A DNA stretch of 64,000 bases. It comes from Rhizobiales bacterium CCH10-E5 (lineage in GTDB: Bacteria > Pseudomonadota > Alphaproteobacteria > Rhizobiales > Beijerinckiaceae). The notes beneath the pieces are model-generated. The model had not been told where the DNA came from, did not search any database, and worked only from the letters and a program-made list of their open reading frames with translations. The stretch covers positions 16,001 to 80,000 of the forward strand of contig LSIG01000207.1 in NCBI GenBank assembly GCA_001556125.1. The letters run 5' to 3'. The position numbers and the translations under genes are program-made. Each line of letters starts with the position of its first letter. Positions within the stretch are counted from its first letter, which is position 1. This document shows, piece after piece, positions 23,566-29,503 of this stretch.

Positions 23566-24002
23566 GGACGCGTCCTCCCGCGCTTGGGCTTCAAGGCGTC
23601 GTCGGCGGCGTCGAGCCATGCCTTCCACATGGGCTGCAGCACCCGCTGGGCTATCTGCGCGCGCTGGTACTCCCAAGCGATCGACATGATGGCGGCCGAA
23701 CCGGTGGCGGCGTCGAGCTTCGCCTGCCACTCCGGCGGCCACGGCTCGGGCGGCGGCACCAGCGCCTCGATCGCCGGGTCGATGAATTCGTACCGGCGGC
23801 AGGTGTTGAACTCCTCCTCGCCGACGTCCGTCCACGGCGTGCTCGGCGCCTGGGTGCAGCGGACGGTCATCCCGTCCGGCGCAAAGGCCTCGCATCCGTT
23901 CGCGTCGACGACGACATGGATGTCCGACCCGTCGCGGGTGACCAGGTCGCCGGGCTGGAACCACCGGTTGCCGTGGTCGTCGAAGTAGCGGCGGGCGGTC
24001 AT
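23562..24002 (-). CDS. Hypothetical protein
   Basis: A 146-residue protein, MTARRYFDDHGNRWFQPGDLVTRDGSDIHVVVDANGCEAF, then MTVRCTQAPSTPWTDVGEEEFNTCRRYEFIDP. The first half reads like a small beta barrel. ATG 24002 is preferred because it overlaps the upstream stop (ATGA) and has GGAGG eight bases ahead. It is followed by the next coupled gene, so the four small genes from 24256 to 23106 are one translational chain. Function unknown. Confidence 0.6.
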   Translation of the reverse strand: MTARRYFDDHGNRWFQPGDLVTRDGSDIHVVVDANGCEAFAPDGMTVRCTQAPSTPWTDVGEEEFNTCRRYEFIDPAIEALVPPPEPWPPEWQAKLDAATGSAAIMSIAWEYQRAQIAQRVLQPMWKAWLDAADDALKPKRGRTRP

Positions 24003-24256
24003 GACGGGGCCCTCCATGCCTTGCCTGCATCCGTCAGCTCCAGGATCACGCGCCCATCGGGCAACGTGATCTTGATGAGCAGCCCCGCGAATTCGAGCTC
24101 ATCCTGAGGACGCCGTGCAAGCCGACAGTCCTCCAGAACCTCGCCCGTCGCCGCGCACTCCTGCATGAAGGCGAGCGAGCTCTGCGTCGGCCTGGAAAGC
24201 CCTGGCGATTGCCGGAGGACCGGCCCGGCATACGTGACGCGATAGCGCTTCGACAT
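23999..24256 (-). CDS. Hypothetical protein
   Basis: An 85-residue protein, MSKRYRVTYAGPVLRQSPGLSRP, then LAFMQECAATGEVLEDCRL and ELEFAGLLIKITLPDGRVILELTDAGKAWR. The last stretch, LTDAGKAW after a beta hairpin, resembles the wing of a small winged helix. First in the chain of coupled genes; its start is 2 bp after the stop of the RHH gene upstream. Confidence 0.55.
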   Translation of the reverse strand: MSKRYRVTYAGPVLRQSPGLSRPTQSSLAFMQECAATGEVLEDCRLARRPQDELEFAGLLIKITLPDGRVILELTDAGKAWRAPS

Positions 24257-24258
24257 GG

Positions 24259-24705
24259 TCAGCGCTCCATGCGTTCGAGGATGCGGACCAGCCGCGTATG
24301 TGCCGTCTCCAGAGCAGCTACGGCGCCCGCGGCCTGGCCGTCGGCCATGTCACGAGAGGCGATGACGAGCTGGGTCAGGTGCCCCAGCATGACCGAGGCG
24401 GCCGCCAACTCGGTTGGGGGAACCCGGACGCCGTCCAGACGATCGATGGCGGCTTCCTCGCCGAGGTGATCGGCGATGAGGCGCCTGACGAAGGCGGACG
24501 TCCCGGAGCCCTCCGCGCGAGCGACCTCAACGACGCGGGCATACAGGTCAGCGGTGATCTGGCAGCCGAGGTGTCGGAAGCCAGGCGTCACCTTCCGCTT
24601 CTTCTGGGGTCCACGGGGAGCATCCCCTGGCAGGCCGGACACCGCAGGGGGACGTTGGGCGTTTTCAACGCCCATGCCTGGCTTATCTCTCACTGCTTCC
24701 TGCAC
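24259..24705 (-). CDS. Ribbon-helix-helix DNA-binding protein (MobC-like candidate)
   Basis: A 148-residue protein starting at GTG 24705, which has GGAGG six bases upstream. After a basic segment (RGPQKKRKVTPGFRHLG) comes a ribbon-helix-helix motif: CQITADLYARVVEVARAEGSGTSAFVRRLIADHL (about 48-81). The C-terminal half is helical (AVAALETAHTRLVRILERMER) and could mediate oligomerisation. RHH proteins of this size often serve as relaxosome accessory (MobC/TraY-like) or autoregulatory factors, so it is a candidate partner of the relaxase at 16087, though not adjacent to it. Confidence 0.6.
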   Translation of the reverse strand: MQEAVRDKPGMGVENAQRPPAVSGLPGDAPRGPQKKRKVTPGFRHLGCQITADLYARVVEVARAEGSGTSAFVRRLIADHLGEEAAIDRLDGVRVPPTELAAASVMLGHLTQLVIASRDMADGQAAGAVAALETAHTRLVRILERMER

Positions 24706-24746
24706 TGCCTGCCTCCGTTGAAAACTGACGTTGAAAAGACCCGCGA

Positions 24747-25544
24747 TCAGGGCTTACCCGGGCCCTTCGGCGGCTCGTCGTCGTCATCGCTGTCGGGCTT
24801 CTCGGCATCCTCCGGAGCCGGCGGCGGCGTCTCGACCTCTTCTTCGTCGTCTTTGGCCCGGACGCGGCCGCCTTTCCCGCCCTGCTCGGGCTCTGCGGCG
24901 GGGACGGTGGCATCGGGGTCGACCACGTTCGCCGGGGCCGCGGGCGCGCGCTTGCTACCTCCGCCTCCCCCCGGCCGGGCGGCCCGCAGCCGATCGCGCT
25001 CAAGCAAGCGCTGCACGATGTCATCAGGGATGTTGATAGGCGGGGGGATGAGCTTGCCCGTGCGACGCGCCAGATCGGCAGCCTGTTCTTCGAGCGCGCG
25101 GATGCTGGCCCACAGGTCCAGGTCGCTGTTCAGGTCTCGATCGATGCCGTCCGCGAATCCGTCCTCGCGACCGGGGTCGCCGATCAGCGGCACGGGCATC
25201 ATCGGAACTTTGCGACCGGCCAGGACGAGCGCCTGGAAATACGCGGTCCGGCGCGGACCCAGAACGTCTTTCGCCCGAGCAACATGGGCGGGCGAAGGCT
25301 TCGAGCCCACCTGGCCGATGCTGCGGGCATAGACGTCGGCCGCTCCGCCGATCGTCGAGACGGCGCGCGCAGCGCGGATGGCGTCTTCGTCGGCCGCACG
25401 CTGGCGCTCAGCTTCGCGCTTGCGCTTGGCCGCTGCCAGATCCTCCGCCGAGGGGGTCTTGGCGCGAGCGCTGGCCGGACGCTTCGGCTTGGGCTTCGGC
25501 GCGACTTTGGCGAATCCAAAAAATCCGATGAGAGCGTGAAACAT
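24747..25544 (-). CDS. Hypothetical protein with disordered acidic tail
   Basis: A 265-residue protein beginning at ATG 25544, with GGAGG six bases upstream. After a hydrophobic start (MFHALIGFFGFAKVA) comes a Lys/Pro/Ala-rich stretch, a helical block (SAEDLAAAKRKREAERQRAADEDAIRAAR), and a middle domain containing LGPRRTAYFQALVLAGRKVPMMPVPLIGDP. The last 60 residues are disordered, with acidic runs. Function unknown. It is preceded by the third copy of the shared leader, one half of the palindrome at 25573-25626. Confidence 0.55.
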   Translation of the reverse strand: MFHALIGFFGFAKVAPKPKPKRPASARAKTPSAEDLAAAKRKREAERQRAADEDAIRAARAVSTIGGAADVYARSIGQVGSKPSPAHVARAKDVLGPRRTAYFQALVLAGRKVPMMPVPLIGDPGREDGFADGIDRDLNSDLDLWASIRALEEQAADLARRTGKLIPPPINIPDDIVQRLLERDRLRAARPGGGGGSKRAPAAPANVVDPDATVPAAEPEQGGKGGRVRAKDDEEEVETPPPAPEDAEKPDSDDDDEPPKGPGKP

Positions 25545-25572
25545 GACGGGCCTCCATGGGTGAAAGCCCATG

Positions 25573-25626
25573 CTGCCGCCACGCTGCGAAACAGACGATA
25601 TCGTTTGTTTCGCAGCGTGGCGGCAG
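25573..25626. promoter_or_regulatory. 54-bp near-perfect palindrome: two head-to-head leader boxes between divergent genes
   Basis: Bases 25573-25599 and 25600-25626 are reverse complements over 27 bp with one mismatch (ACAGACG against ACAAACG). Each inner half contains the CGAAACAGACGAT box that also precedes the genes starting at 18035 and 19192. The minus-strand gene starts 43 bp to the left and the plus-strand gene starts 42 bp to the right of the palindrome, so it would control both. The plus-strand leader also has ACCCACGAGG just before its ATG, matching the ACCCA-then-SD part of the other leaders. Confidence 0.75.
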
Positions 25627-25667
25627 TCTGAAGGCGTCGAATTCGCGACAAACCCACGAGGTCATCA

Positions 25668-26117
25668 ATGACGATCCTGCTAGCCAACCCGTCACCGCCG
25701 CCTCCGGAACCGCCAGCGCGCGCCTTCAATGCAGAGGTGGCGGCCGCCGCCGGTTACCTCGCGGCGACGCGTGGCGAGCGGCTCGCGATGCAGCTGAAGA
25801 CGTGGGCGAAGCTCGGGCCCGGCTGGGATGGTCCGGGCTCGCTGCCGATGGACCGCGAGGCTTGCATCGCCATGGCCGCCATCATCATCGCCTGCCCGCT
25901 GGAATGGACAGATGACTGGTCGCTGGTGCCGTGGCCGGACGGTGTGCTCTCGGCCAAACTGGCATTCGCTGACGAGCGGGGCCATCTCTCGATCGAGGCA
26001 CACCGGAGACATGGCGACATCGCTTTCAGCTTGTCCGTCAACGACGGACCCCGCAGCTGGCATCACTACGTCTCGATGCTGACCGATGCGATCAAGGCGG
26101 CCTTTGCCCCGGGGTGA
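25668..26117 (+). CDS. Hypothetical protein
   Basis: A 149-residue protein with a Pro-rich start (LANPSPPPPEPPARAF), then LGPGWDGPGSLPMDREACIAM, DDWSLVPWPDGVLSAKLAFADERGHLSIEAH and WHHYVSMLTDAIKAAF. The GPGWDG..S.P...EA motif followed by PxPDG.L..E.. is recurrent in small mobile-element proteins of unknown function, in my recollection. It is driven by the plus-strand copy of the shared leader and is divergent from the 24747-25544 gene. Confidence 0.6.
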   Translation: MTILLANPSPPPPEPPARAFNAEVAAAAGYLAATRGERLAMQLKTWAKLGPGWDGPGSLPMDREACIAMAAIIIACPLEWTDDWSLVPWPDGVLSAKLAFADERGHLSIEAHRRHGDIAFSLSVNDGPRSWHHYVSMLTDAIKAAFAPG

Positions 26118-26151
26118 AGGCGCCCCGGACTGACCGGCGCGCCTGTTCGGC

Positions 26152-26991
26152 CTAGTCGGCCGCCCTCCCTATGAGGAAGTCGACTGCCTGGCTCGCCTTG
26201 GCTGCGGCGGTGAAGATCGCCCGGTTGTCGGACTTGAGCAGCGTCAGCCACGACGCGATGTAGCTGGCGTGCTGCTGGTGCGGCTCGCTGGGGAGACCCA
26301 GGGTCGCCATCGTGAAAGCGGCGCCTAGTTCGGCAACCAGTTCCTCGGCTGCGTAGGACGCAGTCTTGAAGCGACCGCTCAGGTCCCGATCGAGGCGGCT
26401 CTTGGCCCCGGTCCAGTGGACAAGTTCGTGTGCCAACGTCGACGTGAAACCGCTCGTCGAATGGAATGCCTGCCTCGGTGGCATCCGGATCTCGTCGGTG
26501 CTGGGCACGTAGCAGGCTGTCGAGCCGCCCTCGTGGACGATGGCCCCGGTCTCAGCGACGAACCGATCGAACTCCGGAGGGAGCTCGACACCTGCTGGCA
26601 AAACCGAATCGATAGCGGCCGCGCCATCGACCTGGCTTGCATTGAAGACGAAACTGGCTCGCGCGATGAAGCGGCGGCCATCGTCGCCCTCGCCTTCGGG
26701 CTCGACCCGGTGGTCTTTGTAGAAGACGATCAGGCTACTGCGCTCGCCCTTGCGGACCTGGGCACCGGCTTCGGCCCATTGCTTGTAGGTCGCCCAGCGG
26801 CTGTCGCCGTAGCCGTTCGCCTGGGCGGCGCACCAGAGGCTCAAGATGTTGATGCCGCGGTAGGGCTTCTTGCTGACCGCGTTGGTCGGGAGGCCGCCTG
26901 CGGATCGGTTCCAAGGGCACTTCCAATCGCCGGGCTTCACGGTCTCCAGGGCGGCGATGATGCTGTCGGTGATGGTGGCGTGGATGTCCAT
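26152..26991 (-). CDS. ardC: ArdC-type antirestriction protein (ssDNA-binding plus zinc metallopeptidase)
   Basis: A 279-residue protein. Residues 1-120 are the N-terminal ArdC ssDNA-binding domain (ITDSIIAALETVKPGDWKCPW then YRGINILSLWCAAQANGYGDSRWATYKQW). The C-terminal metallopeptidase domain has HELVHWTG (zinc ligands His188 and His192, Glu189) and the family segment YAAEELVAELGAAF, with YIASWLTLLK near the end. ArdC of conjugative plasmids protects incoming DNA from host restriction. It is next to DUF736, the usual neighbour in Rhizobiales elements. GAAGGAG precedes the ATG. Confidence 0.92.
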   Translation of the reverse strand: MDIHATITDSIIAALETVKPGDWKCPWNRSAGGLPTNAVSKKPYRGINILSLWCAAQANGYGDSRWATYKQWAEAGAQVRKGERSSLIVFYKDHRVEPEGEGDDGRRFIARASFVFNASQVDGAAAIDSVLPAGVELPPEFDRFVAETGAIVHEGGSTACYVPSTDEIRMPPRQAFHSTSGFTSTLAHELVHWTGAKSRLDRDLSGRFKTASYAAEELVAELGAAFTMATLGLPSEPHQQHASYIASWLTLLKSDNRAIFTAAAKASQAVDFLIGRAAD

Positions 26992-27014
26992 GTCGAAGCT
27001 CCTTCGAATGAAAG

Positions 27015-27039
27015 AGCCCGCCGGTCACCCCGGCGGGCT
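27015..27039 (-). terminator. Hairpin between DUF736 and ardC
   Basis: AGCCCGCCGG (27015-27024) and CCGGCGGGCT (27030-27039) form a perfect 10-bp stem; the minus strand then reads CTTTCATT. It ends or attenuates DUF736 transcripts before ardC, whose own ribosome site begins a few bases later. Confidence 0.7.
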
Positions 27040-27053
27040 GGAAGGTGAAGGGG

Positions 27054-27374
27054 TCAGCCGCGCTCGGCCTGGCGGTCCCACACCAGCGGCCATTCCGTCG
27101 CCTTGGGCTTGCGGGGCTGGAACAATGCCGCGTGAATTGTGCAGGGGAGCGAGGGGTCCGAGATCGTGACGCTCAGGAATGCGGTGCCGTTCTTGCTCTG
27201 GCGCCGCCAAGCGCCACCCACTTCCCGTCCGAGGTGCTTGACGCGGAAGTCAGGCGCCTTCTCGCTCTGGCTCTCGAAGGGCTCGAATTCGAGCTCGGCG
27301 TCGATGGTCAGGGTCTTCAGGAAGCCGATGTAGCCGCCGGTGCCGGTCGTGGTGAAAAGACCGATGTCGATCAT
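27054..27374 (-). CDS. DUF736 family protein
   Basis: A 106-residue protein, MIDIGLFTTTGTGGYIGFLKTLTIDAELEFEPFESQ, then APDFRVKHLGREVGGAWRRQSKNGTAFLSVTISDPSL and IHAALFQ. This is the DUF736 pattern, with a ssDNA-binding-like beta fold, found almost always in conjugative plasmids and elements of alphaproteobacteria next to relaxase or ardC genes. Its function is not established. The 236 bp upstream (27375-27610) hold nested inverted repeats (TCCGTCTT / AAGACGGA and GGTCGC / GCGACC) that could form a leader hairpin, and no gene. Confidence 0.88.
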   Translation of the reverse strand: MIDIGLFTTTGTGGYIGFLKTLTIDAELEFEPFESQSEKAPDFRVKHLGREVGGAWRRQSKNGTAFLSVTISDPSLPCTIHAALFQPRKPKATEWPLVWDRQAERG

Positions 27375-27610
27375 GGTGTCTCTCCGTCTTTCCGGTCGCC
27401 CGATTGCGACCGCGTGGCGGCCTGCAAGACGGAAGGGAGCGGCTGCACCGCAGGCCGGAACGGAGTGGAGGAGCGCGCCAGCGCTTGCAGCTTCAGCGAT
27501 CGAGCGTCGTATGAACCGACACAAAGCGGTCCAACGGGCGTCCGGCGCAGGGAGATTTGATCGCCTCGGGCCTCGATTAACCCGATCGATTCGTTCTACA
27601 TCTGTTCTCC

Positions 27611-28004
27611 ATGCGATCCGACATCCCGCCTGACGAGAACACCCCGCTTTCGAGATGGCCGTGGGTTGAGGTCCGCTTCCGCTGCCATGTCTGCGCTCGG
27701 CACGATGACGTGCGGCTGGCTGCCCTGGCGGCAAAAAGGGGCACCGGATCACATTGGGATTTTGGTCTCGCAGTGGGCAAGCCTCTGCCCATGGCACCAC
27801 TCCAACCCCGCACGCCCCAAGCCGCAAAAGTATGGGCATCGGTGCGGTGGCTACTGCCCGGATCTACGCAAATGGACGCCCCCCGACCTGCCCCCGGCCC
27901 TGGGCGGCCTCGTGGTCCTCGAAGGTGGCAAAGCGGATCAGCTACCTGCCGAACCTCGACGGCAGGAACGACGTCGGCGGATCGGCGCACCGGACGAAGG
28001 CTAG
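27611..28004 (+). pseudogene. Hypothetical protein gene split by a frameshift at an A5G4 tract
   Basis: The frame from ATG 27611 starts well (MRSDIPPDENTPLSRWPWVEVRFRCHVCARHDDVRLAALAAKRG) and then degenerates, while the +1 frame continues KGAPDHIGILVSQWASLCPWHH, HRCGGYCPDLRKWTPPDLPP and KADQLPAEPRR to a stop at 28004. Together they make one Cys-rich, zinc-ribbon-like protein of about 130 residues. The switch point is AAAAAGGGG at 27733-27741; removing one base restores AAKGAPDH. So this is a recent frameshift, a sequencing error or programmed slippage. Confidence 0.6.
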
Positions 28005-28050
28005 GACCGGGCCGTCGCGTCGCCTGGGCCCCGTCCCAGCCATCATCGGA

Positions 28051-28109
28051 GATGCTATTGTTAGCGTCAACCCTTGCGGCGATCGCAAAAGATGCTAATA
28101 TTAGCGTCA
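28051..28109 (+). promoter_or_regulatory. Duplicated operator overlapping a promoter
   Basis: GATGCTATTGTTAGCGTCA (28051-28069) and GATGCTAATATTAGCGTCA (28091-28109) are 19-bp direct repeats differing at two positions and 40 bp apart. The second contains the perfect palindrome GCTAATATTAGC. A promoter, TTGCGG (28074-28079) then 16 bp then TAATAT (28096-28101), overlaps the second site, so a repressor bound there would block the three-gene unit at 28144-29175. Confidence 0.65.
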
Positions 28110-28143
28110 TCAGGGGCGATGGTCGCCGCTGCAGGAGCCAGTC

Positions 28144-28434
28144 ATGACCACCAAGTTCATCGCCCTTTGGGCCAATCCTGATAATCAGACCACGATCCTC
28201 GCCACGGGCGAGACCGCCGAGGTCGCCATCGACAGCGCGCTCCGCAACCTCGGCGGTGAGGTGACGGCGAATGATCTCACGGCGGTTCCCGTCAGCGCTC
28301 GCCTCGGGGCGGTTCTCGATACCGGCTACGACGTGACCAGCTGGTATGAGGACGACGGCATCGCCGACATCGACTTCCGCATGCCGGCCCCGAAGGGAGC
28401 GAAAGCGCCCAAGCTGCGGCAGGCCAGCTACTGA
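28144..28434 (+). CDS. Hypothetical protein
   Basis: A 96-residue protein, MTTKFIALWANPDNQTTILATGETAEVAIDSALRNL, then SARLGAVLDTGYDVTSWYEDDGIADIDFRMP. It looks like a small alpha/beta protein with a basic tail and has no named domain. First gene after the duplicated operator; AGGAGCCAGTC precedes the ATG. The next gene begins 1 bp after its stop. Confidence 0.6.
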   Translation: MTTKFIALWANPDNQTTILATGETAEVAIDSALRNLGGEVTANDLTAVPVSARLGAVLDTGYDVTSWYEDDGIADIDFRMPAPKGAKAPKLRQASY

Positions 28435-28435
28435 G

Positions 28436-28831
28436 ATGGCCGACTTCTCGTCTTACGCCGATTGGACGCCGGAGGCTGCGAAGATAACCGCGGAAGCCGT
28501 CTACGGCGCCGCGACTTGGCAGACCCGGCTTGCCGAAGACGTCTCTGCACTTACTGGTGCGCCGTTCACCTCGGGCCGGGTCCGCCAGTGGTTTTTCGAA
28601 AAGAACAGCCGGCCGATCCCGCATTGGGTTCGGGAGCGCCTGACCGAAATATTCCTGCACGCCCTGGCGCGCATGGATGCGGCCCGCGAGCGGGCTGTCG
28701 ACGAGATAGCCCAGCGACACGGCTGGCGCCCCACTTACCGCAATGGCGAGCCCGATCCCGCCATCGCTCCGGAGACTGCACACATGCGGCCTTACCCGTG
28801 GCCGCCCCTTCCCCGAAACGGCCAGCTGTAG
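28436..28831 (+). CDS. Putative helix-turn-helix protein
   Basis: A 131-residue protein, MADFSSYADWTPEAAKITAEAVYG, then WQTRLAEDVSALTGAPFTSGRVRQWFFEKNSRPIPHWVRERLTEIFLHA. The segment ALTGAPFTSGRVRQWF followed by PIPHWVRERL resembles a Cro/CII-type helix-turn-helix, so it may be the regulator that acts on the operator upstream. The C-terminus is Pro-rich. It starts 1 bp after the preceding gene. Confidence 0.55.
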   Translation: MADFSSYADWTPEAAKITAEAVYGAATWQTRLAEDVSALTGAPFTSGRVRQWFFEKNSRPIPHWVRERLTEIFLHALARMDAARERAVDEIAQRHGWRPTYRNGEPDPAIAPETAHMRPYPWPPLPRNGQL

Positions 28832-28842
28832 GAGTCATTTTT

Positions 28843-29175
28843 ATGCAGACCAATCGTACCGCTACGTCGACGCTCCCCGCCCTCACACCCTTGGCATGCG
28901 AGCCGGTTTACAAAACCGCACGCTTCACCGCGGGACCCGGCGGTTGGGTCTTCCAAGGCTTTTCCGGCTACCTTGACGGCCGCTTGCCGACCAGCGAGGA
29001 GGACCTCCTGCGCCTCTGCGCGACTGGGGAGCAGCCTGGCGAATACGTCTTCGTATCGTATCTCTCCGACCGAGAGTTCGACGACCTTTTCGCCGAAGAC
29101 GCCGACGGGTTCTTCAGCCTGCGAGACGAGAGCGTCGCTCTCGTCACCAAGCGGGAGATCTCCGTACCAGCCTAG
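28843..29175 (+). CDS. Hypothetical protein
   Basis: A 110-residue protein, MQTNRTATSTLPALTPLACEPVYKTARFTAGPGGWVFQGFSGYLDG, then GEQPGEYVFVSYLSDREFDDLFAEDADGFFSLRDESVALV. It is acidic in the second half and has no recognised domain. It is last in the three-gene unit and is preceded by TAGGAG. About 30 bp beyond its stop a weak hairpin (CAAAGAG / CTCTTTTG, 29202-29229) may be the terminator. Confidence 0.55.
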   Translation: MQTNRTATSTLPALTPLACEPVYKTARFTAGPGGWVFQGFSGYLDGRLPTSEEDLLRLCATGEQPGEYVFVSYLSDREFDDLFAEDADGFFSLRDESVALVTKREISVPA

Positions 29176-29304
29176 TGCCGGGCCCATCGATCTGAGCACA
29201 CCAAAGAGGGCCTCGGGAGGAATTCCGGGGCTCTTTTGCATGTCCACGGCGCATTTTCCACAGCTGCACGCGTCCGCCGGCGGAAGCGCTGGCACAAGGA
29301 AAAT

Positions 29305-29323
29305 CTGGTATCGAACTGGTATC
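29305..29323 (+). promoter_or_regulatory. Candidate integrase/Xis arm-type sites, right end
   Basis: CTGGTATC at 29305-29312 and again at 29316-29323, the same doublet, 11-bp period and orientation as at 3150-3168. It lies about 100 bp inside the right att core. Probable recombination arm sites, by inference. Confidence 0.55.
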
Positions 29324-29395
29324 GCAGGGTTTAGAACGCCCGAGGCCGGTCGAAGCGTTCCCCTGCAAGGCGCTGTAGTTGCAGGAGAAAGGGAG

Positions 29396-29469
29396 TGGAG
29401 CGGGTACCGGGAATCGAACCCGGGTATTCAGCTTGGAAGGCTGCTGCTCTACCATTGAGCTACACCCGC
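29396..29469 (-). tRNA. tRNA-Gly(TCC), target and right boundary of the integrated element
   Basis: A full cloverleaf on the minus strand: acceptor GCGGGTG with TACCCGC, D-arm GCTC...GAGC, anticodon loop CTTCCAA (anticodon TCC), T arm CCGGG-TTCGATT-CCCGG, discriminator T and encoded CCA. The 5' half is chromosomal; the 3' half from the anticodon arm onward is supplied by the element (attR), with the displaced original at 2985-3032. The element therefore keeps the host tRNA functional while changing its T stem. Confidence 0.95.
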
Positions 29470-29503
29470 GCTGCCTCCGAAATTCCCCAGCGGCGGCCGG
29501 AAG

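Noticed and set aside
24600..24650. PQKKRKV in the RHH protein resembling a nuclear-localisation signal
   Set aside because: A basic DNA-binding tail explains it; no reason to infer a eukaryotic target from seven residues.
3000..29400. Element as a complete prophage
   Set aside because: Only one or two phage-tail-like genes; no terminase, portal, capsid or lysis genes, but a relaxase and ArdC are present, so a mobilizable element fits better.
3000..29400. Element as a self-transmissible conjugative element
   Set aside because: No type IV secretion or coupling-protein genes were seen between the att sites.
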